DNA from: Entophlyctis helioformis
Lineage: Eukaryota; Chytridiomycota; Chytridiomycetes; Chytridiales; Chytriomycetaceae
Length of the DNA: 64,000 bases
Direction: 5' to 3'
NCBI GenBank assembly: GCA_025526915.1
Contig: JAHLKH010000108.1
Coordinates: forward strand, 1-64,000
The notes under the pieces were generated by a model that worked only from the letters and a program-made list of their open reading frames with translations, ran no database searches and had not been told where the DNA came from. The position numbers were made by a program, and so were the translations under genes. Positions 20,367 through 30,179 of the stretch are shown in pieces. Numbering within the stretch: the stretch's first letter is position 1; each line of letters starts with the position of its first letter.

Positions 20367-21189
20367 CGGTCCGACAACCGATTACTGGCACTCGGCTGTT
20401 GACCAAGCAGCGGAACACGGACATCTCGATGTTGTGCAGTACCTGTTTGCGGCTGGTGTGACGGGATGCACGACGGATGCCATGAACCGGGCAGCTCGAA
20501 ACGGCCACCTGCACATCGTCAAGTGGCTGCATACCAATAGGACAGAGGGATGCACGAAGCAGGCGATGGATGACGCGGCTCAAAACGGCCATCTGCATGT
20601 CATCAAGTGGCTCCACGCCAACCGGACGGAAGGGTGCTCGACGTTCGCTATGGATCGGGCAGCTAGCAACGGACACCTGCCTGTGGTCAAGTGGCTCCAC
20701 AAGAACACGACGGCAGGATGTACGACTCGTGCAATGAATGATGCGGCTCGCAGTGGCGATCTGCATGTCGTCAAGTGGCTCCACGAGAATAGGACGGAAG
20801 GATGCACGGAAGAGGCAATCGTCAATGCGGCACGCAACGGCCGCCTCGATATTGTGCAGTGGCTCCACGAGACACGCCAAGAGGAGCTAACGTCCAAAAC
20901 TCTGAATGCCGCCATCTCTTCAGGACGTCTGGACGTTGCCAAGTACATGCACTCCAAGGGCATCTGCACATCGAACAGCGCACTGTTGTATGCAGCCAGT
21001 TCGGGTAGTGCCGAAATGCTGCAGTATTTACTGGATTGTGGATACGCAGTTGAACTCGGTTCACTCGTCTTTGATGAAAATGACGAAGTCGTCAATGTTC
21101 TGCTTGACAGCCTCACACTCGACCAGGCACAGGCGCTGCTGGCAGAAGCAAGCCAAGGGGAAGGCGATTTTTTTTTTTTTGATGGATAA
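19630..21189 (+). CDS. Ankyrin-repeat family protein with retroposon-altered C-terminus
   Basis: Single open frame from MLAERPTADN (19630) to 21189, 519 residues. In order: a low-complexity leader with VERRAVVEQVV; the family head module (PAEIHALILK, GPLTRFLCGLL, LQLWTEAFKMDWQGDLALLP, SMYDRLCKRF); MRHGWFDLLDF; then about nine ankyrin-like units of roughly 33 residues with consensus VVKWLHENRTEGCTT-AM-DAA--GHL. A closing segment reads LLDSLTLDQAQALLAEASQ. The last residues (GEGDFFFFDG) are read from a poly-T run, because a 179-bp element inserted there. The ancestral C-terminus is still legible after the insertion, at about 21356-21455 (MDIIEKLEFTIEELQ). The frame is open further upstream to 19363, with in-frame ATGs, so the start is a judgement. 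Function unknown; an interaction scaffold is likely. Confidence 0.8.
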   Translation: MLAERPTADNADAASDEHVRRLQSTVERRAVVEQVVGASSSQAVEPGQPAATSATTAQPGVPRYVVPPATGDLAFGSSHWDGKPAEIHALILKAAGPLTRFLCGLLGDKRRIDYTTRLQLWTEAFKMDWQGDLALLPDVKLTADNGLLLAHSRSMYDRLCKRFPLHTEPFYSSSDAYKNNYYQSFYNGRSDSQRLLLIPMRHGWFDLLDFTYPIVLARLAICFGCLDLLKHLDDKYSTLKDWMARHGPTTDYWHSAVDQAAEHGHLDVVQYLFAAGVTGCTTDAMNRAARNGHLHIVKWLHTNRTEGCTKQAMDDAAQNGHLHVIKWLHANRTEGCSTFAMDRAASNGHLPVVKWLHKNTTAGCTTRAMNDAARSGDLHVVKWLHENRTEGCTEEAIVNAARNGRLDIVQWLHETRQEELTSKTLNAAISSGRLDVAKYMHSKGICTSNSALLYAASSGSAEMLQYLLDCGYAVELGSLVFDENDEVVNVLLDSLTLDQAQALLAEASQGEGDFFFFDG

Positions 21190-21347
21190 GAAAGCTTCAT
21201 TCCAAATGCTCGCATAGCATGCCCCACCAGTGATGGCATAGGCTCGTTGGCAAATCCCACAGGTACCCTTACCCTACAGCGCGCCGTTTGTGTGCCCAGA
21301 GCTCAGACCGGTACACCCAAATAGACGCTTGCAGGAAGTCCGCTAAA
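21169..21347 (-). mobile_element. Short retroposed insertion (SINE-like), with 16-bp target-site duplication
   Basis: The sequence CCAAGGGGAAGGCGAT occurs at 21153-21168 and again at 21348-21363 and flanks 179 bp. The insert begins with a T run on the plus strand (21168-21180), meaning a 3' poly-A tail on the minus strand, as expected for target-primed reverse transcription. Read on the minus strand, it ends ...TTGGAATGAA, 15 bases, then the A tail. I see no open frame and no clear Pol III A/B boxes. A diverged copy of its 3' 50 bp is present in ankyrin 5' flanks (about 19427-19474 and mirrored at 893-940), so it is a dispersed repeat. It could be a SINE or a heavily 5'-truncated LINE. Confidence 0.85.
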
Positions 21348-21509
21348 CCAAGGGGAAGGCGATATGGACATCATTGAGAAGCTCGAGTTCACCATTGAGG
21401 AACTGCAAAGCTGCACAAGTGATCATTTTGATGCTGAGCAGCCTGCCGATGGATAGCCGCGACCAGCAGTTGGAATGAAGACGTGATTGTCATGTCAGTG
21501 ATTGCGTTA
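21348..21509 (+). other. Displaced 3' end of the ankyrin gene and its 3' flank
   Basis: After the second target-site copy, the original ankyrin frame resumes (GEGDMDIIEKLEFTIEELQSC) and runs to a TAG near 21455. This matches in position the C-terminal Lys-rich tail of the paralogue ending at 61588. The following 3' flank (TTGGAATGAAGACGTGATTG) matches the flank of the 61.6-kb paralogue. It is no longer translated with the gene unless the insertion is spliced out. Confidence 0.7.
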
Positions 21510-21718
21510 TAGGTGATGCCAAAGTTCATTCCAAGAAGATTCCCAGTCCCCAAGACACTAGATGCCATACCCTTTCGAGCTTTAGGCCGTGCGTAGATCC
21601 CTCAGTTATGTTTTTTTTAGGTGATGCCAAAGTTCATTCCAAGAAGATTCCCAGTCCCCAAGACACTAGATGCCATACCCTTTCGAGCTTTAGGCCGTGC
21701 GTAGATCCCTCAGTTATG
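21510..21718. repeat. Two direct copies of the LINE 3' UTR
   Basis: The roughly 100-bp sequence starting AGGTGATGCCAAAGTTCATT and ending CCCTCAGTTATG is present at about 21510-21610 and 21618-21718, separated by a T8 run. The copies look identical by eye. They are the 3' UTRs of two tandem LINE insertions read from the opposite strand. Confidence 0.9.
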
Positions 21719-23973
21719 TCATCCCCCTGGTCCGACACGTCCACGGTGATGTATCCATAAAGTACGCTGGAACACACCATGGGCCGCCTGAAGAAATGCG
21801 CACATTCGCGAGGCGAGTGGACGCACGTCTCCAGGTGCATTGACTTGTTGCCGGTCACCACAGAGCCAAGACTCTGTGATGTCCGCAACACCGGATAGAA
21901 CTCCTCCGCCGAGGAGCGTTATGTACACTTGGTCGATTCTTGTAGATACTCGGATGGTCCTAAACGTAGCCAGAAGATCGTCGTCATAGCCGAGAGCGGC
22001 GAGAGCGGCGGGATCGTTGGATTCGGGGAGTTTGTGTTCGATGGCTTCCGAGATCTGGGCAATGAATGGGGCGAGGTTGGCGTTGTCGCGTTGGATGGCG
22101 AGGCCGGTGCAGCTGACGACAAAGTGAGCCCACTCGTGGGTGCCGTTCAGGCTCTGGTTGCAGAGGATGCAGCAGCCGTCGGTGAAGGGGTGGTTGGCGG
22201 CGAGGAGGTTGAGGCGGAGGGCGAACTTGAGCGTCCACAGGCCGTCGATCCGGGCGAGCAGCAGAGTGCGGACGCCATCGGCAAGGTCGTAGCCGAAGCA
22301 AGGGGAGTTGGCGAAGCTGATGTCTGTGAACTGGCGGGCAAAGAAGGCGGTGGCAAGATCGGACTTGGGGGAGAGCAGACTGGTACGGGCAATACGGAGG
22401 TTGGTGCGGTCGAGGATGGAGAAGGTGGGGAGGGGGTCGTTACGGGCAACAGGAGGAGCAAAGTCGGAGAGGTGGAGACGGTTGAACAGGAGGCGAGAAA
22501 CACGAGTCCAGTAATGGCGACGGGCGGTGAATTCGGTGTTGTGGTGCTGGGAGAGGAGGGCGAGCGGGGTGCGGAGCGAGCGGGCCTTGCGGGACAGACG
22601 GAGACGAGCATCGACGGCGCGGGCATCGACACTGAAGACGCTTGTTTCGATGAGCAGCGGGGCGACGGGAACCGAGCGAGGAGCCTTGCAGATCAGACGG
22701 ACGCCGTTGTTGATGATGGTTTGCAGCGGGTTGAGGAGCGTGCGCTTGGAGCCGACAGCCTCGAGGCCGTAGCCGGCGACGCCGAGGGCCGATGCCTTGA
22801 AGACACGCAGCCGGACGTGGATGGGCAGCTTGGTGTTGGTGATGACCGGGTGCAGCGAGGCGACCGCGTTGCGGAGCGACTTGGCCTTGGCGTTGATCCA
22901 CGGCTTGAACGTGAGCTTGTCGTCGATGGTGACGCCGAGGTAGACGTACTCGTGCTTGATCGGCACCTGGATGCCGTCAATGGTGAAGAGCGGGGCTGGA
23001 GGGGCAGGATGGGCAGGGAGGGGACGGCCACGGCCACGGGCACGGGGAGGGCGAGGGCGAGGGGCATCGGGGTCGGGAGGGTCATCGGGGTCAAGAGGGT
23101 CATCAGGGCGATCATCATCAAAGGCAAAGCGGAGGATGGCGCACTTGGACACGCCAAAGGACATCTCCCATCTCTTGGCCCAGTCGACGACCAAGGTGAG
23201 GGCAGCGGTGAGAGCAGCGGGCGACTCGCACAGCAGGACAAGGTCGTCTGCAAAGAGCAAGCCGCGGATCATCTTGTTTCGGCCGTTGCCAGCTTGGTCG
23301 ACGCCTGGGATGTGGATCTCGGGGACGCCGTCGAGGATGTCGTTGATGAAGAGGTTGAACAGGATCGGGCTGAGAGGGCAGCCTTGGCGGACGCCGCGCT
23401 CGACCGGGAAGGACTCTGAGAGCGACGCGCCCGCGCGAGCACGGGCTGTGGGGTTGGTGTAGAGAGCACGCAGGTAAGCAAGCATGCGCGGAGGGATCTG
23501 CAGCCGTTCCAGCTTCCAGAGCAGGGCCTCGAAGGGCACAGTGTCAAACGCCTTGCGCAGGTCAACAAAGGCAGCATAGGTGGGCAGGCCCACTGCACGG
23601 CGACGCTGGATGATGTCGATGAGCGCACAGATCTGAGCGGGGCACTCCTCGCGGCGGCGGAAACCTGCTTGTTCGTGCACCAGCAGGTCGTTGGCTTCGA
23701 CGAGATCGTTGAGGCGAGCAGCGACGATCTTGGACACGATCTTGAGGCCGGTGTTGATCAGCGAGATGCCGCGGTGGTCATTGGGGTCGAGTGGGTCGCC
23801 CTTCTTGGGAATGGAGACGATGGTGGACGAGGTCCAGCGGTCGGGGATCTTTGCCTGCAGGAAGATGGCATTGCACACACGGAGCAAGGCGGCGGCAGCA
23901 GGATTGGGGGGAGGGTCAGCTGGTGGTGGTGGCTGCTGCAGGTACTCTTGGAGAGTCGGGAGAGGCTGGGGCG

Positions 23974-24004
<31 letters not shown>

Positions 24005-24403
24005 CCGAGGCGGCTCGTACAGCATGGTCTTGAAGAACGCTGCTGGCAGGCTGTCGTCGCCTGGCGCCTTGCGGGCCTGCATCTTGCGCAGAGTCGCGCT
24101 GATCTCGTCCCAGTCGAGCGGGGCATCAGCCTCCTCGACGTGGCGTCTGACCACGCGGGACGGAGGCTGCAGGGTCGCACCCAGCCGCTCCCAGTGGTCG
24201 CGGTTGAGGCTGTTGGATTGGGCAGCGCTGGCAAGGTCTCTGTAGTGGTCATGCCACACAGCGCAGATGTCGTCAGGCTCGTAGCTGATCAGATCGGTGC
24301 CTGACCGGCGGATGGGCGACGTGATGGCAGACGAGCGAGCGCCGCCCTTGGCCATGAAGCGGATCCTGGCCCAGGCCGCCCCCACGCGAGAGTCGGCAAA
24401 CAT
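21719..24403 (-). CDS. LINE reverse transcriptase ORF (5'-truncated)
   Basis: An 894-residue frame from ATG 24403; the frame is open upstream to about 24513, so the true N-terminus, including any APE-type endonuclease, is lost by truncation. The N-part has RKAPGDDSLPAAFF, and a poly-Gln run at about 23975-24005. The RT domain shows the classic order: IVSIPKKGDP and HRGISLINTGLKIVSKI, then AFVDLRKAFDTVPFEAL (first Asp motif), RGVRQGCPLSPILFNLFIND, and LLFADDLVLLC (catalytic FADD near residue 382). The C-terminal domain has a CCHC-like CCILCN...H....C zinc knuckle (about 22150-22180). The catalytic Asp motifs are intact, but loss of the endonuclease makes autonomous mobility unlikely. The last 26 residues lie in the direct repeat shared with 24513-24598. 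Confidence 0.9.
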
Positions 24404-24512
24404 CTCGGAGAGGTTAGCCGTGTGCTTGCGCCAGGCAGCAGTGTCGTCCTGCCTGGAGAGCGTCCTGGCTGCCCGCTTGGCATCGCGAAAGGCGTCGAGT
24501 GCCGTGGCGACC

Positions 24513-24600
24513 CCTCAGTTATGTCATCCCCCTGGTCCGACACGTCCACGGTGATGTATCCATAAAGTTCGCTGGAACACACCATGGGCAGCCTGAAGAT
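24513..24600 (-). repeat. Direct repeat: 3' coding end of an upstream LINE copy
   Basis: 84 of about 86 bases match 21711-21796 by eye (A/T and C/A differences). It encodes the same C-terminal residues (AAHGVFQRTLWIHHRGRVGPGG, split here only by the coding end). Homology stops at 24600, leaving a short 5'-truncated LINE tail next to the tRNA genes. Confidence 0.88.
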
Positions 24601-24694
24601 GACATGGCACACCGCCTGGCTGCGGCAAAAAGACAAAAGAGGAGGGAGAGGCTGGTTCGCTTGTGCGTCCTTCCACCAGACCCGCCTGCTGTGT

Positions 24695-24776
24695 TGAGCG
24701 AAGTGGGATTCGAACCCACGTCTCTTGCGAGACCGCGACCTGAACACGGCGCCTTAGACCACTCGGCCATCCGCCC
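24695..24776 (-). tRNA. tRNA-Leu (CAG)
   Basis: The minus strand reads GGGCGGATGGCCGAGTGG at its 5' end and ends ...TTCGCTCA. Acceptor stem GGGCGGA pairs with TTCGCTC, allowing G-U. The anticodon stem CCGTG/CGCGG encloses loop TTCAGGT, anticodon CAG (24740-24742). The long variable arm (TCTCGCAAGAGA) and T-arm GTGGG-TTCGAAT-CCCAC are typical of tRNA-Leu. No intron. Confidence 0.95.
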
Positions 24777-24832
24777 ACATCCAACAAGCCACATCTCGCT
24801 TCCGTCCGCCCACTCGCCGCATGCCTCTACAT

Positions 24833-24906
24833 TGGTTTCATCCGGGATCGAACCGGAGACCTCCTGTGTGTTAAACAGGTGTGATAACCGACTACACCAT
24901 GAAACC
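24833..24906 (-). tRNA. tRNA-Val (AAC)
   Basis: The minus strand folds as a 74-nt cloverleaf: acceptor GGTTTCA/TGAAACC, D-stem GTGT/ATCAC region, anticodon stem CCTGT/ACAGG with loop TTAACAC (anticodon AAC at 24870-24872), T-stem TCCGG/CCGGA, discriminator A. It lies 56 bp from tRNA-Leu in the same orientation. Confidence 0.95.
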
Positions 24907-25181
24907 ATTCCCTCTTGTCGTCGTTTCCGCGCATGTGCACCAGCTATGTGATACACACAAACTGACTGATCTGGCAAACTGACTGATCTGGCGAACTGGC
25001 TGGCTGCCGGCTGGCTGCCGGCTGCCTTCCCTGGCCCAGACGATCGGCCCGTCCTGCAGCCTCGGCGCCACCTCCCCTCGCTTGTCTGGCTGCCACCTTG
25101 GACATCCCACGCCCTCTGCCTCTCCTGCCGGCCCAGTTGGCGTGGACTGAGTGTGTCGGCTTGCCGCCATGTTCACCATTG

Positions 25182-28100
25182 ATGAACAGCAGCCGGCGCC
25201 AGCAACAGCAGCACGATGCAGACGACAACAGAGGCAACAGAAGCAGCAGCAGCCGGCAGTCGGACAGAAGCCAGAAGGAGCATCTGCGCACTCTGTATGC
25301 CCATGTGTGTGCCTATGAGCAGCAGCAGCAGCAGCAGCAGGCGACTGTGGCCTGCTTGAACGAGTCTGCAAGGCAAGTGCCGGCCCATCTGTCTGGCTGG
25401 CTGGCTGTCTGTCTGTCTGTCTGGCTGTCTGTCTGTCTGTCTGGCTGGCTCGGCTGACCCACTGCTGCCTGCAACGGCCGTGCCTGGGCCATCAGTGTGG
25501 CTGCCAAGTACAGAGACCTCATCTGCTTCGACGCCGCCCTGTCCCGCAAGTACGACCTGCCCAGCCGCCTGTGGAAGCGTGCCGTCTATCCCTTTGTGGA
25601 GCTGCTGCGTGGCTCGGTGCGGAGCAGCAGCAGTAGCAGCAGCAGCAGCAGGCCATCCACATCCACATCCACACCGCCGCTGCCTGCCTGGTCTTCCTGG
25701 ATGTCGTCCATCGACAGCGTGCTGCTCGATGTGCATGCCGCCGCTGCTGCCTCGGCGTCGGCATCCGCAGTGGCCGCTGCCCTCAACTGGCTGGGCGATC
25801 TCAAGCGGTATCGTGCCCAGCTGCTGCTTCCGTCTGGCCCTGAGCGCCGTGCGGCCCTGTTGCAGGCATCGTCGTTCTACTCTCGGGCCTCGCTGGCCTC
25901 GCCCACCAACGGTGAGCATGTCTGCCTGCCTGCCTGCTCCTCTCGACCGGACTGACTGGACTGGACTGGAGCGTGTGGATCTGACGGCTTCACAGGATTC
26001 TTCACGAGCCAGCTGGCAGGAGTCGAGGCGCTGCTTGGCCATCCCCTCGAGGCAGCCGCCCACTACATGCGATCGCTGTGTGTCAAGGTGCCGTTCATGT
26101 CGGCAAGAGACGCTCTCAAGAGCCTGCTGGGCCGTGCACGATCGGAGCATGCGACTCAGTCTGCATCTGCGTCTGCTGTGGCATTCGACGCGAGCAGGAC
26201 CGAGCTGGTGCAGTCCAAAGGCAGCAAGGGCAGCCTGAGGAGCAAGGGCAGCAAGCCGCGAAGCAGCCAGACAGACGACAATGCCATCGATCGGCAGTTC
26301 ATGGGACTGATTGAGATCCTTGTGACTCGCATCAGGTGCGGTGTTGTGTGTGCTGATGTCATCTGCCAGTGCGACGCCATGCGATGCCGCCTCTTCTGCC
26401 CGTGCTCACAGCCCTCTTGCCGTGCCTGACAGCGTCGAGCGGTTCCCAGAGGATCTGGCGCAGTTCAAGCGTGCATGCAGAGACAAGCGCCACAATCGCA
26501 GCCAGCCACAGTCACAGCCACAGTCACAGTCAGAGATCAACAGCAGTAGCAGCAGCACCGCTGATCGTCCAACAGCAGAGAACGCAGATGCACACGCCAC
26601 ACCAAGCAGCATGCCAGACACCAACATGCGCGCTGTGTGGTTTGGCATTTTGGCCATTGGAGCAGCACATTGCATCATGCAGTCCAAAGTGGATGCTCTG
26701 CTGATGGATGAGCTGCTGCGGCTGTCGTGCTCGCTTGTTGCTGCCACGCTTGATGAATGCACGCATGCCACGGGAGTGCTGTTTGGCACAACGGCAACAG
26801 CAGCAACAGCAACAACAACAATGGCAGCAGGCAGCTATATGGAGAGTGATGGCAGTCTGAGCAGCCTGCATGGACAACTGGTGATGGCCGAGATGACAAT
26901 GGCATGGATGGCGTGCGGTGCCGGCAGCACACTGGCCGCACATCTGGACTGGCAGGTGAGCCGCCGTGCCTTGTCTGACTGTCTGCTTGTCTGTGCCTGT
27001 CCGTGACTGTTCAATCCACGTGTGATGGACTGACACAGACTTGCGTGCATCCAAATGCGATGCATCCAAATGCCATCCATGATAGACCTGCACCAGTGCT
27101 TGGTATCGACTGAGCCAGACCCTCGACACTCTGATTACTCTGCGCGGCCTGCATCCACAGCCACTGCAGTGCGCCATTGGCGATGTGGTATCCTTGACTC
27201 CAATGGCTGATGATGCGCTTCTCCAAGGATTCATCCCACTGGGCGACGTCTACAGCAAGCCAGCCACCGCCACACAGTCAACCGCAAGCGAGATTCCTGC
27301 CATGGAAACATCGGCTGTGTCTGAGGATGCGATGCTGTGTTGCCATCGCCAGCGTCTGTGGGTTCTGCAAGACGCGCTTGCATCAACGCGGCCGGCAACA
27401 GCAGCAGCAGCGAGTGACAATGCAGCCAGCCTGGACGGCAGCGTTGGAATGGGTGGTGAGTGTGCAGTGTCTGTGGGACTGTGTGCTGCCATCTAGCCAT
27501 TGGCCAACTGACATTGTGCTTGCCACATTGTGCCATGGCAGACTCTGATGAGATCCGCATCGTGTCGTTTGAAGAGCTTGACGGCAGCAGCGATGGGCTT
27601 GACGGACAGGGCATGCAGCCACTGGACGCTCCATACACAGACACGGCGTATGCTGCAGGTGTGGCAAAGCCAGCCGTGGCTGTTGGTGGTCTCGACACTC
27701 TGGCAATGCTCGCAAACGATCTGGACGATCCAGATGCCGATGGCCACGATTCCGAACTGCAGGCACTCAAGGTGATCCCACATGCACATGCACAGACACA
27801 TGCACAGACACAGACACGCAACGACCTGTGCGTATTGCCCGCTTGCTGACACGCTCGGCTGCCTGCTGCCACAGACCATGCGCGACGGACTGGCAGGACA
27901 GATTGGCAGTCGCAAGTTTGGCTCTGCACGAGGCCGCGACACATCACGCAAGTCGCGGTCGCAGTCGCAGCCATCGGCCATGCAGCCATCTGCCTTGCCC
28001 AGACTGGACCCCGAGACAACGTGGCTGGTGCTGGACACCAACTGCTTCTGCCACACGCTGCCGAGTGTCAGGCAGCTGCTTGAGATGCGCCAGTGGAAGG

Positions 28101-28814
28101 TTATCATTCCACTCGCAGGTGAGACACGCCGCGCTTGTTCGTCTGTATGCCTGTCTGCCTGCCTGTTTGCCTGCCTGCCAGCCATGGCATCTGATGCGCA
28201 TTCAACTGACGCGCATGCAATACAATGCCATGCGACAGTGCTCTCTGAGCTGGACGGTCTGCAACACGGCGGAGGGCGGGCAAGCGAGCAGGCTGCACTG
28301 GCGCTCGAGTATGTGACGAGCATCTTTGATACGCCGGACAGTCCGCTGGCTGATCTCAAGGGCCGCTTTGTGACCATCGAGACACGGCGAGGCACGCTGC
28401 TTGCCACGGCCAGGTTCCGCAATGAGGATTGGCTGCCTGACTCTCTGGGCTCTCTCGGCTCTCTCGGATCTCTCGGCTCTCTGGGCTCTCGTGGAGACAC
28501 GGCTGGTTGTGGCGGCCAAGACGATGATAGCGGCCAAGACGGCGAAGCAGATGTGGCAGAGTATGCGATCCGTGGCGTGGATGATGTGGTGATGCAGTGT
28601 TGTCTGCGACGCATGCCACCGACTGCTGCTCCGTCTGCAATGGCCGGTCGTGGCCCACAGCAGCAAGGCGGTCACACGGCAGCAGCAGCAGCAGCAGCAG
28701 CAGCAACACCTGTTGTGCTTGTCACACGCGATGTGAACATGCGGCTCAAGGCACGCGCTGTTGGTGTTCCTGTTGTGCACTCTGTGTCTGCAGTCATTGC
28801 ACAGCATGCTTGAG
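25182..28814 (+). CDS. SMG6: SMG6/EST1A-like nonsense-mediated decay endonuclease
   Basis: Multi-exon gene from an ATG at 25182 (MNSSRRQQQQ) to the stop at 28814. The N-terminal half matches the EST1/SMG 14-3-3-like and helical DNA/RNA-binding region: LWKRAVYPFVELL, LGDLKRYRAQLLL, then FFTSQLAGVEALLGHPLEAA with HYMRSLCVKVPF, and later ALLQGFIPLGDVY. The C-terminal part (from about 28005) is a PIN domain: TWLVLDTNCFCH with the first catalytic Asp, VLSELDGLQ with the acidic Glu, GVDDVVMQCC, and VLVTRDVNMRLKARAVGVP with a further Asp. Keeping these acids implies an active endonuclease, as in metazoan SMG6, which cleaves mRNA near premature stop codons. An unusual SLGSLGSLGS repeat (about 28441-28490) and poly-Ala sit inside the PIN region. 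The first and last exons are clear; several middle junctions are approximate. Confidence 0.88.
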
Positions 28815-28901
28815 TCGCAACCGTCTGCATCCAGCCATCCTGTGCCATCGCATCCCAACCAATGAATGTAAAGCGAGCAAACACTGTGCAGACAAACGGC
28901 T

Positions 28902-29147
28902 CTATTCCACTGGCTGTAAACGTCGTACTGCATCGCCCAGATCCATGCAGACGGCGTCGCTCACAAAGTCCCGTCGTTGCCGCGGCGTGAGCCAGCCAAC
29001 AAGGATGCGCGCCAGGTCGTCTGTGGGAGCATCCTGCACGGCATCGACCGTGTATCCCTCTGCACAGTTCTCGTGCAGCCACACCACAATCTGCTTCTCG
29101 CTGGAGTCGGCTGTCTTGGAAACGACCATGTTTATGTACATCAACAT
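28902..29147 (-). pseudogene. Ankyrin-family remnant
   Basis: An 81-codon minus frame with one recognisable family unit (VVWLHENCAEGYTVDAVQDAP) followed by unrelated sequence. It has no head module and no further repeats. It overlaps the end of the LURP-one gene by a few bases. Best read as a decayed fragment of the ankyrin family or as chance extension of one repeat. Confidence 0.45.
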
Positions 29148-29831
29148 CTAAGAAAGGAGCTTTTGCGAGACCGCTCTCGATCGAGAACGATACACAGCAC
29201 GATCATCAACGCCGCATCGGCGCCTGGCACGATGGTCAGGTCGTACTTGGACGTGCGCGGACTGCGGCCAATGAACCCGATCGGCACACCGCCGTACGTG
29301 TGCTTGCCGGCATAGATGCAGCCCCGCTTATCAGCGGCCGACATGGTGAGATACAACGTAATGGTCGTGCCGTCCGTTTGGTTGACAAACGAGCATTTGA
29401 GCTGCGTCGAGATGAGGCTGAACCGGCTGATAATCGTGCAGAGCATCGTTGCTTGTTCACAGCGGTCGCCGTCGTACACGGCGTACTGCATATGCGGGAA
29501 GCTGAACGGCGTTCTCTTCACGGTGTACAGCGGCGTATCCTCGAGGTCGTAGACGGTGACGCAGTCAAGCGGCTTGCCGACAGGCGAGTTCTTTCTGAGC
29601 TTGAAGAACGGATACCCTTCGAGGTCTCTGACGACGAACGGGCGGTCAGGAATGTGGAGGCGGCAGAGCGTTGACGTGCAGCGTGACTGGCCGTGTGGTG
29701 GTGTGCCGTTGGTCGCCGAGAAACACCGGCGTTGCGAGGCTCTCGAGCTCGGATGCAGCCAGCTTGTGTTCCGACGGGTGCGTCTGGAGCGGCGGTTGCG
29801 CCTTCAAGTGCCGTGAGTGTTGCTGGCCCAT
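29141..29831 (-). CDS. LURP-one/tubby-like (phospholipid-scramblase fold) protein
   Basis: The C-terminal exon, about 29141-29690, is clear: IPDRPFVVRDLEGYPFFKLR, CVTVYDLEDTPLYTVKR, FVNQTDGTTITLYLTM, and YDLTIVPGADAALMIVLCIV. This succession of short beta strands and a final hydrophobic helix is the LURP-one-related/tubby-like beta-barrel pattern. The likely N-terminus is an ATG at 29831 (MGQQHSRHLKAQ). It is in a different frame from the C-terminal part and reads LPPPHS just where the conserved PDRPF starts. A small intron or a frameshift is needed near 29655-29670. MGQQ could be an N-myristoylation signal (Gly2). Family members are membrane- or lipid-associated; molecular role unknown. Confidence 0.65.
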
Positions 29832-30179
29832 GTTGCGTTGGCGGGATGAGTTGGCGGGGCGGTGCACTCTGCTTTCGACGCCATCTGCGCAGACACAAGC
29901 GTGGCTTCGAGAAGCCGAAAAATTGCATTGCGTGTGCCCACAAGGGCATCTTCGTGCGTCGGGAATCAGAGATGCATACGCTCTGCGGCCAGGTAGCCAG
30001 CCACAGAGCCTCGCATGCCCGTGGGGCAACTGGCAATGTGCGTGATGCCTCGTGTGTGGCGTGGCATTGACTGGCCGTGGCGAATGACGTCACTGGACCA
30101 AACTCTGCGCGAATGTGTTTGGGCCGATGCGCTCGTTTTCGATCCAGCTTGCCCCATCAAAGCACGTAAACTCGACAAG

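Larger units (their letters stand above)
21510..24600 (-). mobile_element. Tandemly joined non-LTR retrotransposon (LINE) copies
   Basis: Minus-strand cluster of at least three 3' ends. A 5'-truncated body (24512 to 21719) encodes RT. Its C-terminal codons and stop (about 21711-21796) recur almost unchanged at 24513-24598, directly upstream, as the 3' end of another, heavily truncated copy. The 3' UTR of the main body ends in A8 (T run at 21611-21618) and abuts a second copy of the same roughly 100-bp 3' UTR (21510-21610). All units point the same way, and both internal junctions fall at CATAACTGAGG (minus-strand sequence). No LTRs and no endonuclease domain remain. The cluster ends about 95 bp from tRNA-Leu. 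Confidence 0.85.

Noticed and set aside
21929..23419. Long plus-strand frame of 496 codons
   Set aside because: Exact antisense shadow of the LINE reverse transcriptase; Gly/Glu/Val-rich composition and no domain.
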